Both the position numbers and the translations under genes were made by a program. DNA of 64,000 bases from Clostridia bacterium (lineage in GTDB: Bacteria > Bacillota > Clostridia > Lachnospirales > Lachnospiraceae), in NCBI GenBank assembly GCA_910576325.1, contig CAJTIM010000003.1:1-64000 (forward strand), in the 5' to 3' direction. This document shows, piece by piece, positions 56,997-64,000 of this stretch. Each line of letters starts with the position of its first letter. The stretch's first letter is position 1. The notes below the pieces were generated by a model. It made no database searches. It was not told where the DNA came from and saw only the letters and a program-made list of their open reading frames with translations.

Positions 56997-58724
56997 TCAG
57001 CCGTTTAAAGGAATGAATTTTCTAACGCGCTCCAGTTTCCCCTTATTTACCCGATATATCCGATCACTCATCTCCACGACACTTTGCCGATGAGCGGTTA
57101 CAATCAAAATCTTATCTCGATTTTTCTTTACAATCTGCTTCAGCACCCTCTGCTCCGTCCAGGGATCCAGAGCACTGGTTGCCTCGTCCAGAAGAAGCAC
57201 CGGACTGTTCCGCACCAATGCCCTTGCGATGCTGATGCGCTGTGCTTGGCCTTCGGAAAGACCTTTCCCGTGCTCTCCCAGCTCATAATGGATCCCGCCC
57301 CTCAGCTCTTTTACAAATCCCCATGCATCCGCCGCCTTCAATGCCTCCATAATCTCCTCCTCCGATACATTCTCTTTTACCATACGAAGATTTTCGGCAA
57401 TGCTTCCAGCAAACAAAGTATTACCCTGGGGTACATAAGAAAACAGCCTTCGCTGCCACTCCCCTAGGGGAATTTCTTTTCCTGCGCTGTCCCGAAAGAG
57501 CGCCTGGCCCTCCTGAGGCTTCACAAGCCCTAAAAGCAGACGGATTAATGTTGTTTTCCCCTCTCCGGAAGGCCCGATAAAAGCCGTAATCTCTCCTGAT
57601 TCCGCCGTGAAAGACACTTTATCAAGGACAGGTTTCCCTTCCTCGTAGGCAAAGGTTATTTCTTCCAGGCGAATCCCCGTACAGCCGGTTCCGACGCAAG
57701 ATGAACTATCCTCCGCCCACACACATTCCCCCGGAATATCCTCAAGCTCCATGATCCTTGCCGCATGGGAGGCTGTCGAAATCATCCCCGGAACCAGGGT
57801 AATAAGATTTGAAAATCCTTCCCGCACCCGGCCTGCCAAATCGATAAACAGGGTCATGGTTCCATAAGTGATAAAGCCGCTCCAAAGCCGGTAGACACCC
57901 CATCCGTAACAGCCATAAGTTACCAAAATTCCTATCCCTGAAAGCAGTATATTACAGTAGACGGAAAATCGGTTATTCTTCATGGCAATCTCACGATAAT
58001 GCTCGAGCTTCTCTCCCATACGCTTTTCAAAATATTCATGAATCCCAAAAGCCTTGATGGTCTGTATATTAGAAATAGCATCTTCCGCAAAGGCTGTCTT
58101 TTCGCTTCCCGCCTTCAGCATGCCCTTTGAATACTCCCGAATCTTCCCCATTACTTTATAACCAAGACCGGCAGTAAGAGGAGCGCTTATAAGAGCAAGC
58201 AGAGCCATTACCGGATCATAATAAACCATAATTCCCAGGGCGCCTGCAAAGGCTACTCCATTATTGATAACCGTCGGAATAAAATTCAGCACATTGCCGG
58301 TAAGCGCGATGGTGTCATTATCCAGCCGGTTCAGTAAATCACCATTTCGATACCGGTTTAGTTCCAGCCATCTTGCCCTTGTCATATGCTTAAATACATC
58401 ACCCTGGAGATTTCGATGCACTCTGGTGCTGATACTGTATTTTCCCCTGCCGATCCCCGCGGAAATCAGCATACTTCCAAAAGCAAGACCTACTGTGGCG
58501 GCCGCACAGGAAAGAATCCTGTCCGCCTGGAATCCGGTCACCGCATCAATCAGATATTTTGAGGCTACTGCGGAAGCCAGAGACAAAATGGTAGAAAAAA
58601 TTCCTGCCCCTATATAAAAGAAAATCTCCCACTTATATTGACAAAAATAATGAACCATCCATTTCCATTCACGAAACATTTCCAAAAGGTAGCCCTTTTT
58701 ATGTTTCCTATCTCTTTCAAGCAT
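56997..58724 (-). CDS. ABC exporter, fused permease/ATPase
   Basis: A 575-residue half-transporter expected to act as a dimer. Residues about 20-320 are the six-helix ABC membrane domain; the ATPase follows with Walker A GPSGEGKTT, Q-loop YVPQGNTLFAGSIAENL, signature LSEGQAQRISIARAL, Walker B VLLLDEATSALD and H-loop VTAHRQSV. No C39 peptidase domain is present, so leader removal must be done by another protein, plausibly the S24/S26 peptidase. Overlaps the nucleotidyltransferase gene by 8 nt. Confidence 0.93.
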   Translation of the reverse strand: MLERDRKHKKGYLLEMFREWKWMVHYFCQYKWEIFFYIGAGIFSTILSLASAVASKYLIDAVTGFQADRILSCAAATVGLAFGSMLISAGIGRGKYSISTRVHRNLQGDVFKHMTRARWLELNRYRNGDLLNRLDNDTIALTGNVLNFIPTVINNGVAFAGALGIMVYYDPVMALLALISAPLTAGLGYKVMGKIREYSKGMLKAGSEKTAFAEDAISNIQTIKAFGIHEYFEKRMGEKLEHYREIAMKNNRFSVYCNILLSGIGILVTYGCYGWGVYRLWSGFITYGTMTLFIDLAGRVREGFSNLITLVPGMISTASHAARIMELEDIPGECVWAEDSSSCVGTGCTGIRLEEITFAYEEGKPVLDKVSFTAESGEITAFIGPSGEGKTTLIRLLLGLVKPQEGQALFRDSAGKEIPLGEWQRRLFSYVPQGNTLFAGSIAENLRMVKENVSEEEIMEALKAADAWGFVKELRGGIHYELGEHGKGLSEGQAQRISIARALVRNSPVLLLDEATSALDPWTEQRVLKQIVKKNRDKILIVTAHRQSVVEMSDRIYRVNKGKLERVRKFIPLNG

Positions 58725-59973
58725 CCCGCATCAATCCCAGCTTTCCATATATTTCTCTGCAATGCTCCATCCACTGTGCCTCCCGTATGCTTCCCGGCCG
58801 GCTGGCCTTTCCCGTGAGAAGCCGGCCGGCCTTTCCCGGCGCACGTTTCAGGACAGACAGCAGCCCGTCCTTTTTGATATGTTTCATTGTATAGAGGGCT
58901 ACACCCCACAGTGCCTTTATACGATACCCAAAAACATTTTCCCCAAGATTCATCTCCCGGGAACGATAGAGATCCCGAAACCGATCGGCAATCCGCATAT
59001 TTTCCTGGGGTGCACAGAGAATCTCCAGAAATCCTTCCATATCCTTTTCCGTAGAAAATGAATCCTCATTCCCTTTTGTTCCTGTGGGATCTTCGATTTT
59101 CCCCTGCCCGCCCGGAATTACACCTCTCTGTCCTGCCAGCTGAAACCCCATGTAGCTGTCCGCTGCCTCAAAGATCGTTTCAGCCAGCTTCCCATACCCC
59201 AAACGCTCCAGCGTCTGCCAGTAAAACATCCAGTCAATCTTCTCCCTGTAATACGAAGCATATGTGCAGTTGTCCAGAAACATCCGCAGGTTTCCCTCCA
59301 TAGTAAACAGATGGCGGACAAAATGCAGTGTCAGAAAAATCATCTGTTCCGTATGGTCCAGAGAATAGAAGCTTCCCTGCCTGCCCTCTATCCAGACCGG
59401 CGGGCGCCGCATGGTCCGACTGATTTCCATTCCTGCCTTTTTTTCCCAATAATCCGCAATTCGATAATCTGACAAGGCAATATGAATTTCCAGGATTCCG
59501 TAATCTTTGTGCCTTGCCACCCCATGATATTCCTGGGATTCCCGCCTCTCCAATACAAAGCCCTGGCGCTCAAGCCAATGATATAAATCCCGTTCCTGGG
59601 CCGGGTCAATCAGTATATCCGTATCAGCGCTTAACCGCAAAAACGGTTCCCCATAGCTTTCCGCCACGGCACAGCCCTTGATCACCGCATAAGTAAATCC
59701 GGCTTTCTGAAGTTCTGCAAGCAGCCCGAAAAGCTTCTCCCTTCCGACAGCCTGTCCCATAGCAAGCCTGCGCACCTCTGCCCTCCAGGCTTCCAAATCC
59801 GCAAAGGAATCCTCCGGCTTTTTATTTTTCTGTATGGCATGTACGCAACAGGGAAACACCTCCAAAGCCGCCGCCCTTTGAAGAACACGTTTGCAGTCTA
59901 TCGTCTTTTCAAAAGCTTCTCCCCGGGCACCGCAGCCGGCCAGCAGCAGCAAATCCCGCAGCTCTCCATCCAT
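58717..59973 (-). CDS. nucleotidyltransferase-like protein (NTP_transf_5 type)
   Basis: A 418-residue protein. Residues about 90-125 show YAVIKGCAVAESYGEP and RLSADTDILID, the K-G and DxD pattern of the PF14907 family of uncharacterised nucleotidyltransferases; residues about 190-260 contain HTEQMIFLTLHFVRHLF. Such proteins recur in lasso-peptide and other RiPP clusters, where their role is mostly unknown. The ATG follows GGAAGG by a few nt. Overlaps the ABC gene. Confidence 0.82.
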   Translation of the reverse strand: MDGELRDLLLLAGCGARGEAFEKTIDCKRVLQRAAALEVFPCCVHAIQKNKKPEDSFADLEAWRAEVRRLAMGQAVGREKLFGLLAELQKAGFTYAVIKGCAVAESYGEPFLRLSADTDILIDPAQERDLYHWLERQGFVLERRESQEYHGVARHKDYGILEIHIALSDYRIADYWEKKAGMEISRTMRRPPVWIEGRQGSFYSLDHTEQMIFLTLHFVRHLFTMEGNLRMFLDNCTYASYYREKIDWMFYWQTLERLGYGKLAETIFEAADSYMGFQLAGQRGVIPGGQGKIEDPTGTKGNEDSFSTEKDMEGFLEILCAPQENMRIADRFRDLYRSREMNLGENVFGYRIKALWGVALYTMKHIKKDGLLSVLKRAPGKAGRLLTGKASRPGSIREAQWMEHCREIYGKLGLMRDA

Positions 59974-60001
59974 CTATCCTTCCCCCATTTTCATTGACAT
60001 C

Positions 60002-60274
60002 TCACTTCATACCTTCCAAAACTCCATACATATCCAGCTTTTTGAGCAGTTCTTCCGTATCCTTTTCGGCCACGGCGCTGTCTATGTCATATTCTTCCAG
60101 AAGCGCCTCAACCAGCTCCTGCCGCGTCACATCTGACTGCATTTTCTTCCAGAGAAATGCAGAAGGCTCATTTAACACAACAACACCCTCAAACTCTTTC
60201 ATCTGCGCCCCTGCCGGCATCACAATATATTCGTCCATGACGTCCCGCAGGACAAATCCATCTTTGATCCTCAT
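60002..60274 (-). CDS. PqqD-like RiPP recognition protein
   Basis: A 90-residue winged-helix protein of the PqqD family: FVLRDVMDEYIVMPAG, GVVVLNEPSAFLWKKMQ and LVEALLEEYDIDSAVAEKDTEELLKKL are its hallmark segments. PqqD proteins bind the leader of the precursor and present it to the modifying enzyme. GGAGG lies 6 nt before the ATG. Placed between the kinase-like gene and the nucleotidyltransferase gene. Confidence 0.92.
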   Translation of the reverse strand: MRIKDGFVLRDVMDEYIVMPAGAQMKEFEGVVVLNEPSAFLWKKMQSDVTRQELVEALLEEYDIDSAVAEKDTEELLKKLDMYGVLEGMK

Positions 60275-60301
60275 GCTCTTCCTCCAGTCTTATTCCTGTT
60301 T

Positions 60302-61147
60302 CTAACCAATATTGTTTCTAAAAACGGCTCTCTCTACAAGCTCTGCCGCTGCGATATCCGGCAGACAATCCAGACAGAAACACGGAACGGCTGCCGACAG
60401 TTTTTTGAGCACATGCATTTCTTTCAGCATGGCCTTCTGATCCCACATCGGCATATGCCCCTGCTTCAACAGCATACGAAAAGCAGCAGCCTGAGATATA
60501 CCTGCAATCCGGTTTTGCCTGCCCTGACTTAAGAATACGACTGCGGCTATGGGACAGTGCTCCTGTACCTTGATGTTATCGCTCCCATCCCAGGGCATTC
60601 CATAGGCTTCTGCCCCGTCTGCTTCCACAAACACAGCAGGCGCATCGCTGGAGAGCATAGGGGCCTGGAATCTCTTCTCCCACTGTCCGGCATGAGTAGA
60701 TTTCCCTACACCGCTTGGGCCGCAAAAGAGGATGCAGCGCTCTTTATATTTCACACAGGACGAATGAATAATGGAACCGCCATTTATCGGAAGCACGGCA
60801 TCAAAAAACACCCGCATATAATCAATGGCCTTTTCCCCATATACCTTATGTCCGCCCCATTCTCCATAGCTGATTATTTTTTGATAATCTCCTGCTATCC
60901 ATAAGGCGTTCTTTATCATTTTTCTGTCCGAATACGGATATAAAAGCCAGCCTCCCTCACATTTGGCAATACAGCTATGCTTATCATAGCTGATCCCCTG
61001 TCCGCAGGCCGGAATACCGCTCTCTTTGGAAACAGAAACATTTATCTCATATGTATAGGGCTGCTCCTCCCGAAATGTCTCCGGCAGCCTTACATCATGG
61101 TCCGTATGAATCGTACACTTGCACTTTCCGAAGTAATAAATCTGCAT
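60302..61147 (-). CDS. HPr-kinase-like P-loop protein
   Basis: A 281-residue protein whose C-terminal half resembles HPr kinase/phosphorylase: P-loop FCGPSGVGKSTHA at about 141-153, SSDAPAVF and GMPWDG. The N-terminal half is a less conserved domain. Relatives in lasso-peptide clusters phosphorylate the peptide C-terminus; here it may modify the precursor or act otherwise. The ATG begins one base after the S24/S26 stop, so the genes are coupled. Confidence 0.82.
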   Translation of the reverse strand: MQIYYFGKCKCTIHTDHDVRLPETFREEQPYTYEINVSVSKESGIPACGQGISYDKHSCIAKCEGGWLLYPYSDRKMIKNALWIAGDYQKIISYGEWGGHKVYGEKAIDYMRVFFDAVLPINGGSIIHSSCVKYKERCILFCGPSGVGKSTHAGQWEKRFQAPMLSSDAPAVFVEADGAEAYGMPWDGSDNIKVQEHCPIAAVVFLSQGRQNRIAGISQAAAFRMLLKQGHMPMWDQKAMLKEMHVLKKLSAAVPCFCLDCLPDIAAAELVERAVFRNNIG

Positions 61148-61633
61148 TTACTGCTGCCGCCCCTTTATACAATGTCTCATTCTGCCGCAAAAATGAATCC
61201 CGCAAAGCATCTGACGCCTTATAGGCAAAAGCCGCTTCCATAAAGCGAAATACAGCTTTCCCGCCTTATTATCGGGATCGAAAACAAATCTCCCGCGGTT
61301 GATTTTCACGACCCTGCCAATGACGCTGTCTACATCTGTCCACCCGTCACAGCAAAGATTCCCATCTCCCATCGTAAGAATTTTGTCCCCGTCTCTTTTT
61401 ATAATCCGATGGAGTACATACCCTAACGCCACCTGATTACACTCAAAAAAAACGATGCTGCCCGGTCGTAATTCCGAATCCTTGAGCCAGCGCACCATTG
61501 TCACGTCATCTATGCCGGAGCGTATAAGCGGGTACATACTGACGCCCCGCACTTTAAAGGTAAATGGTATCCGGCATCTGTGTTCCGGGAATTTTTCTGT
61601 CACAGTCAGCCAATAATAAAACTCTCTGTTCAT
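61148..61633 (-). CDS. S24/S26-family peptidase (ER-type signal-peptidase-like)
   Basis: A 161-residue protease candidate. VRGVSMYPLI carries the catalytic Ser; instead of the usual Lys-containing KRV motif the second motif is YVLHRIIKR, with His as in SipW/ER-type enzymes, followed by LTMGDGN. No clear membrane anchor. The ATG (61633) overlaps the radical SAM stop as ATGA. A likely leader peptidase of the cassette; this is inference. Confidence 0.82.
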   Translation of the reverse strand: MNREFYYWLTVTEKFPEHRCRIPFTFKVRGVSMYPLIRSGIDDVTMVRWLKDSELRPGSIVFFECNQVALGYVLHRIIKRDGDKILTMGDGNLCCDGWTDVDSVIGRVVKINRGRFVFDPDNKAGKLYFALWKRLLPIRRQMLCGIHFCGRMRHCIKGRQQ

Positions 61634-62793
61634 TCTTCCAGTTTTACCAGCCCCGCCCGAACCAGCCGGAGAGTTCTTCCGCATATTCTTTTATCCGCGT
61701 GTCCCGGCTCCGCGCCTTTTGCATGTATTACCGGACATACCGTACATATTCCGTTGTATGCGCAGGACAGGCACTCCCCGGGAAAAGGATAATTCACGGC
61801 CCTCTCATGAACATACTCCCATGCCTTTTGAAAGCCATCCTCCAAAGGGTAAGCTTTAAAGGGCAGATCCAGACAGGCACGCATTTCTCCGCGCCAGTTT
61901 ACTGCAAACAAAGATCTTCCGGCCGCGCAGGCAACGCCTTTACCAGGATTCGCTGTCCATACCGGATCCGGCAGTTCTCCTGTGAAAGCCTGAACCTTCA
62001 CACCATTAAATTCACAGAGCATATGACGCACATGAAAATAATCCTCCTCACTGAATTCCAGGCCTGTGAGATCTCTCCCCGTTTCTTCATAAGGATCCAC
62101 AAGATCCTTGTTGATTTGAATCCTTATTTTTTCCTTCTTTGCAAACTGCAGGGCGCGTTCCACTTCCTCTAACGGAAAATACTTGTTTGGTGTGACAGCC
62201 AATACAAAATTTGTCCCTATTTCTTTTGCCAGAAGGATATTCTCTTTTACTCTGTCAAACACGGCTCTGCCTGTAAGTCTCCGATAGGATGCATTATCGC
62301 TGCCGTAAAGAGAGACCTGCAAAGACTTGGGCGGATATTTCTTTAAAAATTCCACACGCTCCCAATTTAGCAAAAATCCATTGGACAAGAGGGAAATCCA
62401 GATGCCCTTGCTGTACAGATGTAAGTAAATCCGATCAAAATCCGGATGCAGCATAGCTTCTCCGCCGGTAAGCTGGGCCTTCATCATGCCATTTTTAACC
62501 GCCTCATCCATCAGCGATATCCATACATTTCCCGGCAGCTCTTTTGCATGCTTCATCTGTTCTTCTTCCAGATGGACATAACACATCTTACAGTCAAAAT
62601 TGCATCGCGGCGTCAGCTCAAATATCCCTTGCTGCGGTACTGCCTTACTGCGCGCCTGCCGGTTCAGCATATCAGCAAATATACGCTGCCGAACCGGGTT
62701 GTCCTGATCAGTTCCCTGCTGTTCCATTTTTTTCAATAGTTTTATCAGACTGTACGCAGGGTCCGTATGCAAATCCATATCCTTTTTATCCAT
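61630..62793 (-). CDS. radical SAM/SPASM peptide maturase
   Basis: A 387-residue enzyme. The SAM cluster motif CNFDCKMC (C-x3-C-x2-C) is at residues 64-71, the LTGGEAML motif near 110, and a SPASM-like Cys-rich C-terminus (VACAAGRSLFAVNWRGEMRACLD, then CLSCAYNGICTVC and a final CGR) should bind auxiliary clusters. Such enzymes crosslink or oxidise ribosomal peptides. The start has only a weak Shine-Dalgarno and follows a hairpin behind the precursor gene. Confidence 0.93.
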   Translation of the reverse strand: MDKKDMDLHTDPAYSLIKLLKKMEQQGTDQDNPVRQRIFADMLNRQARSKAVPQQGIFELTPRCNFDCKMCYVHLEEEQMKHAKELPGNVWISLMDEAVKNGMMKAQLTGGEAMLHPDFDRIYLHLYSKGIWISLLSNGFLLNWERVEFLKKYPPKSLQVSLYGSDNASYRRLTGRAVFDRVKENILLAKEIGTNFVLAVTPNKYFPLEEVERALQFAKKEKIRIQINKDLVDPYEETGRDLTGLEFSEEDYFHVRHMLCEFNGVKVQAFTGELPDPVWTANPGKGVACAAGRSLFAVNWRGEMRACLDLPFKAYPLEDGFQKAWEYVHERAVNYPFPGECLSCAYNGICTVCPVIHAKGAEPGHADKRICGRTLRLVRAGLVKLEE

Positions 62794-62842
62794 TCATTCT
62801 TACCATTTATTATTGATGCCCTTGTCAAGAAAGGGTAGAAAT

Positions 62843-62884
62843 AAGACAGCCCCTCTAATCAGACAGACTATCGGAGCTGTTCTT
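62843..62884 (-). terminator. leaky terminator between precursor and maturase genes
   Basis: AAGAACAGCTCC and GGGGCTGTCTT pair imperfectly over a 19-nt loop, followed by ATTTCT on the minus strand. Such partial terminators are common behind RiPP precursors and raise precursor over enzyme levels. Confidence 0.55.
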
Positions 62885-62902
62885 ATCTCCTGTTAAAAAT
62901 CA

Positions 62903-63142
62903 CTATGCGTACCGGAGCGCCTGATCTGCAGTTCCCCACATATCGTGCGGATTGCCATCCTTATATACAAGTTTTCCATCTTGAACATAAATCTGACAGG
63001 TAGGAAAATCAAATCCGTCAACAACTCCGTCAGTTCCATACATGCCATTCTTCATCACTGCCGTACATGCTGCAGCGGCAATCTGCTCGTTCGCATTGAA
63101 TCTTACCCTATAAGCTTCCATTGTTTCATACGTTTTTTTCAT
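62903..63142 (-). CDS. candidate RiPP precursor peptide
   Basis: A 79-residue peptide beginning MKKTYETMEAYRVRFNANEQ, then IAAAAC, then a Gly/Asp/aromatic-rich stretch (NGMYGTDGVVDGFDFPTC) and GKLVYKDGNPHDMWG. The first 25 residues look like a leader; AxA residues before Cys26 fit a signal-peptidase-like cut. ATG 63142 has GGAGGG 8 nt upstream and is preferred because a start 16 codons earlier falls within the promoter -10. First gene of the cassette. No direct proof that it is the substrate. Confidence 0.7.
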   Translation of the reverse strand: MKKTYETMEAYRVRFNANEQIAAAACTAVMKNGMYGTDGVVDGFDFPTCQIYVQDGKLVYKDGNPHDMWGTADQALRYA

Positions 63143-63188
63143 GTCTATTGCCCTCCGTTGAGTAAATTTAATATCTTTTACGTTATTC

Positions 63189-63218
63189 ATATTACCCCCC
63201 CCGGTATATTTTTGTCAA
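63189..63218 (-). promoter_or_regulatory. precursor promoter with G8 tract in the spacer
   Basis: TTGACA (63218-63213), 18-nt spacer ending in eight G (63202-63195), TAATAT (63194-63189) on the minus strand. The homopolymer touches the -10 and changes spacer length if it slips. Confidence 0.75.
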
Positions 63219-63270
63219 GTATTTTTTTATAAGCTGCAGCTTTGAACAGAAGCATTGAATCACAACTTTA

Positions 63271-63375
63271 AAAGGGACTGTCGCACCAAGGAAAACATAT
63301 ACAAGATATAGTAGAATCCGATTCATAATTGATGCTATATCTTGTATGTGTAGTCTTTGTTGCGACAGCCCCTTT
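63271..63375. repeat. 105-bp near-perfect hairpin (MITE-like) after ftsQ
   Basis: AAAGGGACTGTCGCA and TGCGACAGCCCCTTT form the ends; inner arms around ACATATACAAGATATAG / CTATATCTTGTATGTGT continue the pairing, leaving a loop of about 20 nt. It lies 26 nt past the ftsQ stop and marks the edge of the inserted cassette. It may be a MITE or a long terminator. Confidence 0.7.
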
Positions 63376-63400
63376 GTATTTGACCATAGGGCAATCAGCC

Positions 63401-64000
63401 CTAAGCCTGCTCATCCTGCTCAAAGCTGATAAACTTGGAGTCCTCCGTATAATTCTCCATCCGCAGCACCCCCGAGCGCCCCTCCAAATCAGGATAAAGC
63501 TCAAAGAGCCGCCCCACCTTCTCGTCCAGAGAGCCGCTGTTCCCAAGGGCCGCGCGCATATCTCCGAAATACAGCGTCAATGCCTGATTTGCTCCAAATT
63601 CAATGCGATCCGGCTCCATCTCATACTTCTTTACCAGCTGGGTAATATCCAGTATCCTCTCAAAAACGGAATCATCCGTCACATTCAGCTTCTGATACAA
63701 GGCCAGCGCGTCAAACTTAAGCCCCGATATACATGGAACCCCCTCGCTTATCTCCGAAGAGCTTTCCACTACCACACCGTCCTTATCAAAATAAAAGTTT
63801 GCCCCCATATAAGCCACATATCCGACAATGCTTTTTTCATAAACGCGGAGGTGTACCTTTCCCGGCCCCTTGAGGCTGACCTCAATTTTGTCCACAAAAG
63901 GAATCGGCTCCGTATCCAGATACTGATATTTCAAATATAAGTATAAAGAGTTGGAGGTATAGTTGTCCGTAATTACACGATCGATGATCTCCTGCTGAGA
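63401..64000 (-). CDS. ftsQ: cell division protein FtsQ/DivIB, C-terminal part (edge-truncated)
   Basis: 200 codons open to the right edge. The visible part starts within the POTRA region (SQQEIIDRVITDNYTSNSLYLY), followed by PIPFVDKIEVSLKGPGKVHLRVYEKSIVGYVAY and the beta domain with VPCISGLKFDALALYQKLN. DivIB/FtsQ stabilises the division-site peptidoglycan machinery. Normally ftsZ follows closely in this family; here the cassette of about 6.7 kb intervenes. Confidence 0.88.
   Translation of the reverse strand, partial: SQQEIIDRVITDNYTSNSLYLYLKYQYLDTEPIPFVDKIEVSLKGPGKVHLRVYEKSIVGYVAYMGANFYFDKDGVVVESSSEISEGVPCISGLKFDALALYQKLNVTDDSVFERILDITQLVKKYEMEPDRIEFGANQALTLYFGDMRAALGNSGSLDEKVGRLFELYPDLEGRSGVLRMENYTEDSKFISFEQDEQA

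Overview
The window looks like chromosome of a spore-forming, Gram-positive anaerobe of the Clostridia, most likely a Lachnospiraceae-type gut bacterium. Evidence: the sporulation genes spoIIGA, sigE and sigG, strong AGGAGG-type Shine-Dalgarno sites, and the typical rimP-nusA-ylxR-ylxQ-infB-rbfA-nrnA-truB-ribF operon. Most genes lie on the minus strand. I saw no rRNA, tRNA or CRISPR array.

Region by region. 1-3.2 kb: the edge of an unidentified gene, an Mrr-type nuclease-like membrane protein, a Na/Pi cotransporter and a coiled-coil protein. 3.3-12.5 kb: the translation/transcription operon, with a candidate attenuator hairpin in its leader. 12.5-20.6 kb: CaCA antiporter, purB/purC separated by a palindromic 106-bp repeat, an amino-acid ABC transporter, an MFS transporter and an HD hydrolase. 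20.9-33 kb: two flavodoxin-like proteins, an MscS channel, glgB, a HAD hydrolase, ligA, a pseudouridine synthase beside 51-bp tandem repeats, small membrane proteins and sigG. 33-38.8 kb: a Tubby-like protein, a split chromate transporter with a LysR regulator, and an ECF sigma factor followed by a membrane-anchored beta-propeller protein, with two more 106-bp palindromes between them.

39-46.7 kb is a complete thiamine operon (thiS-F-G-H-E-D-C) behind a TPP riboswitch. An IS110-family element sits exactly between thiF and thiG. Its non-coding left end folds like an IS110 bridge RNA, and the two sides of its internal loop match the two sides of the reconstructed insertion site. 46.9-51.2 kb is a small integrative mobilizable element (relaxase, MobC, small HTH-like protein, large serine recombinase, TnpW-like gene). 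51.2-53.2 kb holds palindromes and two truncated genes (nucleotidyltransferase, AbiH) joined at a deletion scar.

53.2-64 kb carries sigE-spoIIGA-ftsZ and the end of ftsQ/divIB. Between ftsZ and ftsQ sits an eight-gene cassette that looks like an uncharacterised RiPP pathway: a 79-residue precursor candidate, a radical SAM/SPASM enzyme, an S24/S26 peptidase, an HPr-kinase-like protein, a PqqD-like recognition protein, a nucleotidyltransferase-like protein, an ABC exporter and a small membrane protein. The precursor promoter has a run of eight G in its spacer, a possible phase switch. This cassette and the IS110 guide RNA are the most interesting parts of the window.
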